From assembly GCA_944390715.1 (NCBI GenBank), contig CALXQS010000001.1, forward strand, positions 124,001-188,000: DNA of 64,000 bases. Direction: 5' to 3'. The translations under genes and the position numbers were made by a program. Source of the DNA: an uncultured Duodenibacillus sp. Its GTDB lineage: Bacteria; Pseudomonadota; Gammaproteobacteria; Burkholderiales; Burkholderiaceae_F. The notes below the pieces were generated by a model. It was not told where the DNA came from. It searched no databases and saw nothing but the letters and a program-made list of their open reading frames with translations. Below are positions 1 through 10,264 of the stretch, piece by piece; position 1 is the first letter of the stretch, and the number at the start of each line of letters is the position of its first letter.

Positions 1-1050
1 AGCAAGACAGGACTTTTGCCGTACCTAACCTTTGAGAATATGGTTGAAGGTCAGGCCAATCAGATGGCATATGCCTCTGGTCTGCAGGTAGCTTCGAGTC
101 CGAAATCCATCTACAACCCTCTTTTCATTTATGGAGGAGTAGGTCTAGGCAAGACTCACCTGATGCACGCCATCGGCAATCGTTTTCTGGCCAATAACCC
201 AAAAGCAAAAATTCTCTGCATATCTGCTCAGCAGTACGTGCAGGAATTTATGGATGTCATGCGCCTGCGCAACCTCAACAACGAAAGATTTTCTGAAGCA
301 ATGCGGCAGTTTGAGGCTCGTTACCGAGGGCTGGATCTTTTGTTGATTGATGATATCCAAAGCTTTGGCGGTCGTGACGGCACGCAAACCAACTTCTTTC
401 TAGCCTTTGAGAACATGGTGCCGCATGGCAAGCAGATCGTGCTCACCAGCGATACTTATCCAAGAAATCTGAAAGAGTTCCAGGAACGCCTCCTGAGCCG
501 CTTAACTCAGGGATTGATTGTGACGGTTGAGCCGCCGGAATTCGACATGCGCGTTCAGATTCTCTTGCAGAAAGCCGAACGTTCTGGTTTAGACATGCCT
601 CGCGAAGTAGCTGAAATCATTGCCAAGAAGCTCAAAAGCAACGTCAGAGAACTTGAAGGTGCTGTTCAGCAAGTTCTGGCCTACACGCGATTTCATCAAG
701 TCGATGTCACCATTGACACTGTCAAGCTTGCTTTAAGAGACATCTTCAAAGCAAGCAGCGTTCCCGTGACGATAGAGGCAATTCAGCAAACTGTTGCCCA
801 GCACTACGGTTTTAAAGTAGCTGAACTCAGTTCAAAATCCAGAAAAGCAAAGCTGGTGAGGGCGCGACAGGTTGCCATCTACCTTGCGCGTGAACTGACC
901 AAAAAAAGCCTCCCTGAACTTGGTGAGCTCTTTGGCGGACGTGATCATGCCACGGTTATCTACGCGTGCAAAAAAATAGCATCTGAACGAAACACGGATG
1001 AAGAGCTCAAATACGATCTGCATCTGTTGGAGCAGAAGATCAAAAGCTAG
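1..1050 (+). CDS. dnaA: Chromosomal replication initiator DnaA (5' partial)
   Basis: AAA+ ATPase that binds DnaA boxes, melts the origin and helps load the replicative helicase. The reading frame is open from base 1, so the true start lies upstream of the window; about 349 residues remain (domains III and IV), and domains I/II are missing. Visible are the Walker A loop GGVGLGKTH near base 135-160, Walker B LLLIDDIQ near 340-360, the sensor/arginine-finger stretch QERLLSRL near 480, and the DNA-binding signature GGRDHATVIYACKK near 935-980. The TTG at base 16 is only an internal codon, not a start. It is followed by dnaN and gyrB, the usual replication gene order. Identification is essentially certain. 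Confidence 0.97.
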   Translation, partial: SKTGLLPYLTFENMVEGQANQMAYASGLQVASSPKSIYNPLFIYGGVGLGKTHLMHAIGNRFLANNPKAKILCISAQQYVQEFMDVMRLRNLNNERFSEAMRQFEARYRGLDLLLIDDIQSFGGRDGTQTNFFLAFENMVPHGKQIVLTSDTYPRNLKEFQERLLSRLTQGLIVTVEPPEFDMRVQILLQKAERSGLDMPREVAEIIAKKLKSNVRELEGAVQQVLAYTRFHQVDVTIDTVKLALRDIFKASSVPVTIEAIQQTVAQHYGFKVAELSSKSRKAKLVRARQVAIYLARELTKKSLPELGELFGGRDHATVIYACKKIASERNTDEELKYDLHLLEQKIKS

Positions 1051-1119
1051 AAAAATCAACGGCATCCAAGTACTTTTTAGAACTACAGAAGCCGTCATTT
1101 TCCATTAAAATCCACAGAC

Positions 1120-1142
1120 GGGCCGAAATTGAGCTTCGGCCC
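1120..1142 (+). terminator. Hairpin between dnaA and dnaN
   Basis: GGGCCGAA (1120-1127) and TTCGGCCC (1135-1142) form a perfect 8-bp stem with a 7-nt loop, followed by ATATTTTG. It lies 29 nt before the dnaN start. It could be a weak terminator or attenuator that sets the dnaA/dnaN ratio; the U-tract is poor, so read-through is expected. Confidence 0.5.
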
Positions 1143-1171
1143 ATATTTTGATTACGAAAAAGGTTGATTTC

Positions 1172-2287
1172 ATGCAGTTCATCAAATGCACGCGCGAGGC
1201 GCTCCTCAAGCCCCTGCAGATCGTTGGAGGCATCGTTGAAGGCCGCCAGACGCTTCCCATCCTGTCCAATATCCTCATTAATGCAAACGGCAGCGAAGTC
1301 AACTTCACAACAACCGACCTAGAAATTCAAATCCGCACCAGCGGTCAGGTCGGCATTGGTTCGGAAACTGTTTCCGCGACTGTTCCTGCGGCCAAGCTTA
1401 TTGCCCTGTTGACGGCATTGCCAAATGCCAATACGGAAGTGACGATGCTCACGGAAGGCAAGAAGGTCGTCCTGCGAGCCAACAACTCGCGCTACACGCT
1501 CTCTCAGATGGCAGCTGAAGAGTACCCTGTACTGCCTATGGCAGAAGTTGAGCATACTTTCACGCTGCCTGCGAATACCTTCAAGCACCTCATGCAGATG
1601 GTGCATTTTTCGATGGCTCAGCAAGACATCCGCTATTACTTGAACGGCATGCTCCTTTCCATTGACAACGGAATGGTTAGGACCGTTGCTACCGACGGCC
1701 ATCGACTGGCTTGCTGCGACGCATCCATTGAACTCAATCTTGAACTCGATAAGCCTATAGAAGCCATCCTTCCGCGTAAAACAGTGCATCAGCTCATCAA
1801 ATTGCTGCCCGATACTGATGAGCCTGTGCAAGTAGAGCTATGCAAAACTCAAGCTCGCTTTACCTTTGGAGCAATTGAGTTTTTGAGCAAGCTCGTCGAT
1901 GGCAAATATCCTGACTACAACAGAGTCATTCCGCAGGGCAACGATAAGATTTTCGTGACCAACCGTGAACAACTGATCGGCGCTCTCAAGCGTGCGGCCA
2001 TTCTTGCCAATGAAAAATTCAAAGGCCTTCGCTGGCTGATTACGCCTGGCAAGCTTCAGATTCAAAGTGCAAACTCCGAAATGGAAGAAGCTGTTGAGGA
2101 AATCGATATCAACTACGACGGAGAAGAACTTGATTTGGGCTTCAATGTGGTCTATTTGCTAGATGTACTCGGCAATCTGAAGAACACTGACGTGCGCTTT
2201 GCTTTTGCAAATAACCAAGGTGCTACTCTTCTGACAATGCCTGAGAGTGAGCAATTCCGCTACGTTCTCATGCCGATGCGCATCTGA
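1172..2287 (+). CDS. dnaN: DNA polymerase III beta sliding clamp
   Basis: Ring-shaped dimeric clamp that tethers DNA polymerase III to its template. The 371-residue product has the usual length and three repeated clamp domains, with the family features GRQTLPILSNIL near the N terminus, ATDGHRLA in the middle, and the C-terminal YVLMPMRI. I chose ATG 1172 because AAAAAGG at 1157-1163 gives an 8-nt spacing and the protein then begins MQFIKCTREALLKPLQ; the upstream in-frame TTG at 1148 lacks a ribosome site. It lies between dnaA and gyrB on the same strand. Confidence 0.97.
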   Translation: MQFIKCTREALLKPLQIVGGIVEGRQTLPILSNILINANGSEVNFTTTDLEIQIRTSGQVGIGSETVSATVPAAKLIALLTALPNANTEVTMLTEGKKVVLRANNSRYTLSQMAAEEYPVLPMAEVEHTFTLPANTFKHLMQMVHFSMAQQDIRYYLNGMLLSIDNGMVRTVATDGHRLACCDASIELNLELDKPIEAILPRKTVHQLIKLLPDTDEPVQVELCKTQARFTFGAIEFLSKLVDGKYPDYNRVIPQGNDKIFVTNREQLIGALKRAAILANEKFKGLRWLITPGKLQIQSANSEMEEAVEEIDINYDGEELDLGFNVVYLLDVLGNLKNTDVRFAFANNQGATLLTMPESEQFRYVLMPMRI

Positions 2288-2337
2288 TGCGCAAGCCTGC
2301 CCAGCAGGTCTGCTCCATAGCCCAAAGCTACTCGTCG

Positions 2338-2368
2338 CGCCAATGCCGGGAACAGCCTGGCATTGGCG
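2338..2368 (+). terminator. 10-bp hairpin between dnaN and gyrB
   Basis: CGCCAATGCC (2338-2347) pairs perfectly with GGCATTGGCG (2359-2368) across an 11-nt loop. No run of T follows, so it is not a textbook intrinsic terminator. It lies 40 nt before the gyrB start and may modulate read-through, mRNA stability or gyrB translation. Confidence 0.5.
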
Positions 2369-2402
2369 TCAGGCTTTCAAATGGGCGAAAGATGATTTTT
2401 GA

Positions 2403-4988
<2,586 letters not shown>

Positions 4989-5003
4989 CATTCATCATTA
5001 AGG

Positions 5004-5030
5004 GCTCGGCCGCAAGACCGAGCTTTTTTT
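5004..5030 (+). terminator. Intrinsic terminator after gyrB
   Basis: GCTCGG (5004-5009) and CCGAGC (5018-5023) form a GC-rich stem followed by seven T (5024-5030). The T-run ends only 13 nt before the ATG of the next gene, so that gene has almost no leader downstream of the terminator. Confidence 0.85.
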
Positions 5031-5043
5031 GAAATTTTGGCTT

Positions 5044-5979
5044 ATGAAGACTACAGACAATCAACTCGTTGTTGCAGTCAGCTCTCGGGCGCTTTTTGAC
5101 TTGGAAGAAGAACACCAAATCTTTGAATCGCACGGCATTGCAGCGTACCGCCGGTATCAAATCGAAAACCGTGATACTCCTTTGCGTCCTGGAGTTGCTT
5201 TTTCCTTTGTTGCCCGCCTTTTAAAGCTCAATGAACTTTTCCCTGGACAGGAACCCTTCCGGGTGGTTGTGCTGAGCCGCAACTCTCCCGAAACAGGACA
5301 GCGTTTCTTCTCGTCCTGTCAATACTATGAGCTTCCTATTAAAGCCGGAGCATTTACTTCTGGACAATCTACGTTTCCCTACATTGAAGCTTTTGATGCC
5401 TCGCTGTTCTTGAGTGCCAATAAGGACAACGTCACGAAAGCCATTAGAAATGGACACCCTGCAGGGCTAGTCCTGCCAGTCGATCCAAGCAGGCTGCACG
5501 AAGATGATGATGATGGCGAACTTCGCATTGCATTTGACTTTGACGGTGTCGTCATTGACGATGCTGCGGAAAGAGAGTTTCAAAAGGACGGCATTGAGGG
5601 CTTTGAACGAATGGAAATAAGTCTCAAAGAAACTCCTCATGACCCAGGCCCTCTCAGCAAACTCTTTCAGAAACTTGCACAATTTCAAGCTCTGGATGCT
5701 AAACGTGGAGAACACGATCCGTATTACAAGCCGGCACTGAGAGTGTCCATCGTCACTGCTAGAGGCTCAGCCTGTGTAGAACGGCTTATAACAACGCTTA
5801 AAGCTTTAGGCATGAGCGCTGCCGAGCTCTTTCTAATGGACGGCCTGCCGAAAAATCGAGTGCTCGAAGTAATGCGTCCTCATATCTTTTTTGATGATCA
5901 AATCACGCATCTGGAAAAGACTGCCAACACCATCCCAAGCGTCCTCGTGCCATTTGGCATCAACAACCTTCCGCAATAG
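5044..5979 (+). CDS. Cytosolic 5'-nucleotidase family protein (PF06189-like)
   Basis: Probable nucleotidase removing the 5'-phosphate from nucleoside monophosphates in the cytoplasm. The 311-residue product looks like the NT5C1-type bacterial family: an N-terminal VAVSSRALFDLEEEH segment, the HAD-like nucleophile motif FDFDGVVIDD at about residues 165-174, and a late FFDDQITHLE acidic motif that would complete the metal site. ATG 5044 is preferred over TTG 5029, which lies inside the T-run of the gyrB terminator. No good Shine-Dalgarno is visible, so it may rely on read-through from gyrB. Substrate specificity cannot be read from the sequence. Confidence 0.8.
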   Translation: MKTTDNQLVVAVSSRALFDLEEEHQIFESHGIAAYRRYQIENRDTPLRPGVAFSFVARLLKLNELFPGQEPFRVVVLSRNSPETGQRFFSSCQYYELPIKAGAFTSGQSTFPYIEAFDASLFLSANKDNVTKAIRNGHPAGLVLPVDPSRLHEDDDDGELRIAFDFDGVVIDDAAEREFQKDGIEGFERMEISLKETPHDPGPLSKLFQKLAQFQALDAKRGEHDPYYKPALRVSIVTARGSACVERLITTLKALGMSAAELFLMDGLPKNRVLEVMRPHIFFDDQITHLEKTANTIPSVLVPFGINNLPQ

Positions 5980-5980
5980 A

Positions 5981-6012
5981 AAAAAACGGGCGGTCAGTCA
6001 GAAGGACCGCCC
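5981..6012 (-). terminator. Minus-oriented intrinsic terminator
   Basis: GGGCGGTC (5988-5995) pairs with GACCGCCC (6005-6012) over a 9-nt loop. The A-run at 5980-5986 becomes a T-run only on the minus strand, so as drawn it stops transcription running leftward toward gyrB; no T-run follows on the plus strand. No minus-strand gene is visible to its right before 10265, so it would block antisense transcription, or act as a plain hairpin 3' of the nucleotidase mRNA. Confidence 0.6.
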
Positions 6013-6203
6013 AATCCAAACCGAAAAAACCGTGCGTCGTCCGTATGCACAGCTGCTGACAAACAAAACAACTGCAGGGCTGCTCGATCAGGTCGCCTCA
6101 AAAGGCTGGAAACATTTCGGGTGATACAATCGGAAGGCTTTCTAGACGGACTACTCGGCCCTTGATGCATCGAGTGCGCATCTGCAAAGGCCGCACCACA
6201 TAC

Positions 6204-8243
6204 ATGCCGACCTTAGATCATTTGCAGCGTTCCTTTCAATGCGGTCGTCTCGTTCTCAAAAACCGCATTACAGCAGCTCCTATCTTTACCGGACTAGAGT
6301 TCAAACCCAACCTCTCAGAACTCACCAAGTTCTACGTTCATTTGGCTGAAGATGGCGTCAGCATGGTCACCATCTGCGCTGGTTTGGTTCACTCTAGCGG
6401 TGCTCCCAGCGACAATTGGCACGTTTTCAATGAAGACATTGATGTACCACGTCACCGCGCGCTGACAAATAAGCTGCAGGAACATTCCTGCAAGGCTGTA
6501 TTGCAGCTTGTACATGCAGGATATGACGCGCAGAGCTGGCCCGCGTGGGGCCCAAACACCATTAAATTTGAAAACAGAGGCAGCATCTGGAGAGCTCCTA
6601 ATCTCGTCATCAAGAGCATCATTCGAGGCTATATAAAAACTGCTCAACTTGCTCAGAAAGCAGGATATTCGGGCGTAGAAGTACATGCTGCTGGAAGAAC
6701 GCTGCCGGCGGCATTTTTGAGCCCGGCGATAAATCACAGACGAGACATCTGGGGTGCTACTCAGCTCGCGCGCTTTAAGTTTGTTCTTGACATTGTGCGA
6801 GGTGTGCGCAAAACCATAGCCCCGAACATGACAATCGGCGTGCGATTTAACCTTATGGAACTCACGCCTCGAGGAGCTGACTGGGAAGAAATATTGAGAC
6901 TTACCCAGATGCTTCGAATTGCAGGAGCTGACTACTTATGTCCGGAATTTGGAGGACCAGAAGACCGAATTCCTACCTATTTGCATCCCACACCCAAAGA
7001 TGTCTGGCTTCCTTCTTGTCAGATCCTTGCAGAGAACACCCCCCTGGCAGTTATTTACAACGAAGATTTGGGATCCCTAGAGGATGCCGCCGAAGCTCTG
7101 GTCTCTCAAGACAATATGCTTGTTGCATTTGGTCGGCCTCTTGTTGCCGACTACCAGTTCCTGCGCAAGTCACAAGGATTGATACAGGCAGATATCCGTC
7201 CCTGGATTGAACACACGGAGTACGCCCGCATTGATGGTCTCAGACGCAAGCACACGCTGTTTTGCTTGACGGCTCCTTTTTCCTTCAACACATATCCTAA
7301 ATCTTTTGTTCCGGCCACCAAAAAGAAGCGCATCGTCGTTTTGGGCGGAGGAATCAGCGGCATTTTTTTTGCTTTAACAGCTGCACGAAGAGGGCATTTT
7401 GTTCAGTTATTTGAAAAACAGGATTTTTTAGGCGGCTCTGTTCGTTTTGTTGAAAAAATAGGACAGTCTGAAAAAATCAAGGCTTGGCTTAAGTTACTTG
7501 AAAATGATCTAAAGTTAGCAGAAGTTGAAGTGCATTTAAACGCAAAAGCAGACATTAACTATCTTATGTCTCTAAAAGGCATAGATCTTGTCGTCAATGC
7601 CACCGGATCTGAACCGGAGATACCCGATATTCCCGGCATTGATTCCTCAAATGTCGTCACTTATGAAGAATTGCTAGGCGACAATCTTCCTGTAGGCAAC
7701 CGAGTCGCTGTTTTAGGCATTAATCCAGTTTCTGTCACTGTCTGCCGCTACCTTCTGGAACAACTCGAAGAATCGGAAATGAGTGCGGAGCAGTGGAGAA
7801 AAGCTTGGGGCATTGGCGATATTCGTTACAACAAGGGAGGAGTACTGGGAGTTGTACCGGAAGTTCCGCCGCCTTTGCGACAGGTTTATTTAGTCGAATC
7901 TCAACGAGGGCAGTTTGCAAATTTAGTAAAAAAACAAACAGACCGTTGGGAACTGCAGTGGCTTTTGATGCGAGGGGCGCAAACAATGCGCGACATCAAT
8001 ATTGAGTCCATTGATAATCATGCGCTTCGAGCAAGTTACGGCGAACGTCATGAAGACCGCTATGCCGTACGTGTTGATCACGTTGTTGTCTGTTGCGGAG
8101 CTGTTCCTAACAGCGAGTTGTCACTCAGATTAGCAATGGCAGGCATTGATGTACTCAATATAGGAGCGGTCACAAGAGAAAGCGGCTATATGTCTCTTTA
8201 TGAGGCAATACATGTATCGATCGAAGCTGCTCTTGATGTGTGA
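6204..8243 (+). CDS. Old-yellow-enzyme/FadH-like flavoprotein lacking Fe-S ligands and catalytic residues
   Basis: The 679-residue product has the two-part layout of 2,4-dienoyl-CoA reductase FadH and related NADH:flavin oxidoreductases: an OYE-type TIM barrel (about 1-330) followed by an FAD/NAD(P) domain with VLGGGISG at 379-386 and a late VVCCGAVPNS. Three family hallmarks are changed. The CxxC...C...C cluster ligands expected near 335-365 are absent (a single Cys at 354). The GYL that carries the catalytic Tyr reads R-T-L at 165-167. The WHEARIP region that carries the catalytic His reads GPEDRIP, with Pro at 252. It is therefore probably not a dienoyl-CoA reductase; a non-catalytic or altered redox role is inferred. 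ATG 6204 is favoured by alignment (MPTLDHLQ); an in-frame ATG at 6165 is the alternative. Confidence 0.75.
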   Translation: MPTLDHLQRSFQCGRLVLKNRITAAPIFTGLEFKPNLSELTKFYVHLAEDGVSMVTICAGLVHSSGAPSDNWHVFNEDIDVPRHRALTNKLQEHSCKAVLQLVHAGYDAQSWPAWGPNTIKFENRGSIWRAPNLVIKSIIRGYIKTAQLAQKAGYSGVEVHAAGRTLPAAFLSPAINHRRDIWGATQLARFKFVLDIVRGVRKTIAPNMTIGVRFNLMELTPRGADWEEILRLTQMLRIAGADYLCPEFGGPEDRIPTYLHPTPKDVWLPSCQILAENTPLAVIYNEDLGSLEDAAEALVSQDNMLVAFGRPLVADYQFLRKSQGLIQADIRPWIEHTEYARIDGLRRKHTLFCLTAPFSFNTYPKSFVPATKKKRIVVLGGGISGIFFALTAARRGHFVQLFEKQDFLGGSVRFVEKIGQSEKIKAWLKLLENDLKLAEVEVHLNAKADINYLMSLKGIDLVVNATGSEPEIPDIPGIDSSNVVTYEELLGDNLPVGNRVAVLGINPVSVTVCRYLLEQLEESEMSAEQWRKAWGIGDIRYNKGGVLGVVPEVPPPLRQVYLVESQRGQFANLVKKQTDRWELQWLLMRGAQTMRDINIESIDNHALRASYGERHEDRYAVRVDHVVVCCGAVPNSELSLRLAMAGIDVLNIGAVTRESGYMSLYEAIHVSIEAALDV

Positions 8244-8650
8244 CTGTCTCCTAGCTTTCCTTGTTTTTTCTGTGTTCTTTGAACTTTTGGGACGTAAAAC
8301 GTTCTGATCTAGTTTTACCTAAAAATAAAATTTTATTGTTAGATACAGTAGTTAATAGATGTGGGAAACTCTGTGAATATCGAGTAAATTTCATTGCAAA
8401 TCAATGGTTTAGTATGTTGATAAACGTGGTGAGAAGTTTTGAGCCTGCTTGTGGATAAGTTGTGTATGAAGGTGAATAACTTGGACAGGTCGAAACCCTC
8501 AACAGAAATTTGCACAAAATGACTGAAGTTTTTAAGTGTGTTTTACACAAGTTGTTCACAGTATCCAGGAAATAGGGGCTTAGTTGGCATCGATGGCGAT
8601 TCGAAAACATCGCTAAAATCGAGCTTGTTTGGAATTTTTTCTTTTTAAAG
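8244..8650. other. Candidate replication origin (oriC): DnaA-box cluster with AT-rich element
   Basis: This 407-nt gap holds no gene. It contains one perfect DnaA box (8450-8458, minus-strand TTATCCACA) and six sites one base away from TTATNCACA: 8372-8380, 8415-8423, 8461-8469 and 8471-8479 in the same inverted orientation, and 8541-8549 and 8552-8560 in the forward orientation. The two groups point away from each other around 8480-8540. To the left is an AT-rich stretch including an 18-nt AT-only run at 8320-8337, a plausible unwinding element. By simple counting, fewer than one such site is expected in 190 bp. DnaA is encoded about 7 kb upstream. I infer an origin or at least a strong DnaA-binding region; the space upstream of dnaA lies outside the window and cannot be compared. 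Confidence 0.65.
8450..8458 (-). promoter_or_regulatory. Perfect DnaA box
   Basis: TGTGGATAA on the plus strand equals TTATCCACA on the minus strand, the canonical high-affinity DnaA box. It lies in the middle of a seven-site cluster. Confidence 0.8.
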
Positions 8651-9442
8651 ATGTCGTCAGACGATTTGTTGCCGTGGTTTTCACCCAAGTTGTCGCCTGA
8701 GGTCTCGCGCGTCATCACGAATTTAGGACGCCGAGCAGTGCTGGAAAGAGGGCAGGCGCTGAGTGCCTCATCCTTTTTCAAACGTTTGGTGTTTGTTCAG
8801 GAAGGCTTTCTTGCTCAAGGGGTGATTAATCCAGGGGGTGGCAATCCCTTCATGCTGACGCTTTCAGGGCCTAGAAGCTTTGGTGCGGCTGCTGGAGTCG
8901 TTGATGCCATGGATAATTTACCTCGACGATATTGGGCGGCCACACACTGCGAGGTGCTGACAATTATTCCTGAAATCCTCTTGAGGTTATCCGAAGTTGA
9001 CGAAAAGCTCAATCAAGAGCTCAGCAGCTACGCAATACGTCATCTCATGAGTGAACGGATGGGGCTGATGCTTTGCCAAGCCGCTTCAGTTGAAGAAAGA
9101 GCTGGCGTTTTTATCGTCTCCAGCTTGATGGTACGTGGTAAATTCTCAGCGGGTAAAACGATAGCATCGTCTCGCTGGATTCGACTTGACGTTCTGCCTT
9201 CCAGAAAACTGACAGCGGCATTGCTGGCCGTAAAAGAGCAACAGCTCAAGGATGTTTTCCGAAACTGGATTTTGGAGGGAACGCTTCGTTTTAATGAGGG
9301 GGCGTTTGATGTCAGAAGCGATATGCTTTCACACTATTGGCGATGGATGCAGCCGTTTGTCCGCATGCATGAAAATATGCCGATAATGGTCGCTCGAGAC
9401 ACACGGCACCTTGAACATCTTGAATTGGATTTGAACCACTAA
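8651..9442 (+). CDS. Crp/Fnr-fold transcriptional regulator (divergent)
   Basis: The 263-residue product fits the Crp/Fnr architecture: an N-terminal cyclic-nucleotide-type beta barrel (about 15-125), a long dimerisation helix (about 128-150), and a C-terminal winged helix (about 195-235, with RKLTAALLAVKEQQLKDVF reading as the HTH and an LRFNEGAFDV wing). The conserved cAMP-binding RGE...RSA signature of Crp and the N-terminal Fe-S cysteines of Fnr are not present, so the ligand is unknown. ATG 8651 follows the candidate origin directly. Its closeness to the DnaA cluster could couple its expression to replication, but that is speculation. Confidence 0.6.
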   Translation: MSSDDLLPWFSPKLSPEVSRVITNLGRRAVLERGQALSASSFFKRLVFVQEGFLAQGVINPGGGNPFMLTLSGPRSFGAAAGVVDAMDNLPRRYWAATHCEVLTIIPEILLRLSEVDEKLNQELSSYAIRHLMSERMGLMLCQAASVEERAGVFIVSSLMVRGKFSAGKTIASSRWIRLDVLPSRKLTAALLAVKEQQLKDVFRNWILEGTLRFNEGAFDVRSDMLSHYWRWMQPFVRMHENMPIMVARDTRHLEHLELDLNH

Positions 9443-9455
9443 GAGAGCAATAAAA

Positions 9456-10118
9456 ATGAGAAAACAAGCAATAGCTGCTTTGATCGGCATCGTTGGTGCC
9501 GTTTTTATCACAAGCGGGTGCGCACCTTTGATTGTGGGTGGAGCTGCTGTGACTGCCGGAGCCACCGTCTCAACAATGACAGATCGCCGTTCAGCCGGTG
9601 CTGTAGTCAATGACACAGTACTTGAAAAGCGCGTTGCTTGGGAAATTTCTCAAGCACTGGGCAAGAGCATTGATTCCCATATCACGGTGACCGCGTATAA
9701 CGGCAAAGTTTTGCTGACAGGTGAAGTGGCCTCTGAGCAGGGACGGGAAATTGCGCAACGCACGGCCTCTCAGAGTCTCGATGTGGCTTCTGTTGTCAAT
9801 GAGCTTGCTGTACTTGAAAACGCAGGCATGATGCAGCGCATGAGTGATTCTTCTCTCGCGACTAAGGTGCGTTCCCGTTTAGTTGGTACTGAGGATGTTT
9901 ATCTAAGCCAAATGAAGGTGGTAGTCGAGCGCGGTGTCGTTTATCTTATGGGTATTGTTACTCCGCAGGAAAACGATCTTGCGCTGGCTGTTGCCGCTCG
10001 CACCAGCGGCGTCATGAAGGTGATTAGCGTCTGCGACGTCATGAGCGCAGAAAGAATTGCCCAGCGTCTGCGAGACATTCAGGTAGAAAATGCAGCCGCA
10101 CAAACGGCGCCTCAATGA
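9456..10118 (+). CDS. dolP: BON-domain outer-membrane lipoprotein, DolP (YraP)-like
   Basis: The 220-residue product has a lipoprotein signal peptide with lipobox ITSGC (Cys21), a short glycine/alanine linker, and two BON domains (about 50-118 and 128-198), the layout of DolP/YraP, which supports outer-membrane integrity in the periplasm. A TDRRSAG segment typical of this family precedes the first BON domain. It starts 13 nt after the Crp/Fnr-like gene on the same strand and may be co-transcribed with it. A bidirectional terminator follows. Confidence 0.85.
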   Translation: MRKQAIAALIGIVGAVFITSGCAPLIVGGAAVTAGATVSTMTDRRSAGAVVNDTVLEKRVAWEISQALGKSIDSHITVTAYNGKVLLTGEVASEQGREIAQRTASQSLDVASVVNELAVLENAGMMQRMSDSSLATKVRSRLVGTEDVYLSQMKVVVERGVVYLMGIVTPQENDLALAVAARTSGVMKVISVCDVMSAERIAQRLRDIQVENAAAQTAPQ

Positions 10119-10143
10119 TTTTCTTGAGTTTGTTTTTTTGAAA

Positions 10144-10217
10144 AAAAGCCGCTTTTTTTTTCATCAGCATGAGCACGAGTGTGTTTGTCTATGGGGGAAC
10201 TTCAAAAAGCGGCTTTT
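10144..10217. terminator. Bidirectional terminator between dolP and lipA
   Basis: The arm at 10144-10157 is the exact reverse complement of the arm at 10204-10217 (core AAAGCCGC / GCGGCTTT), 14 bp with a 46-nt loop. T-runs lie at the outer edges in both directions, so it can serve both the plus-strand dolP gene and the minus-strand lipA operon. Confidence 0.7.
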
Positions 10218-10264
10218 ATAAAACAAGAGGCATGCGCTTGGATTTCGTTGGGAGGGATCGTCGA

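Noticed and set aside
1051-1171. dnaA-dnaN gap as the replication origin
   Set aside because: No DnaA box with fewer than two mismatches was found; it contains only a hairpin.
8294-8318. GTAAAAC/GTTTTAC inverted repeat as a terminator of the FadH-like gene
   Set aside because: Only 7 AT-rich base pairs, with no T-run directly after it; better seen as part of the AT-rich region.
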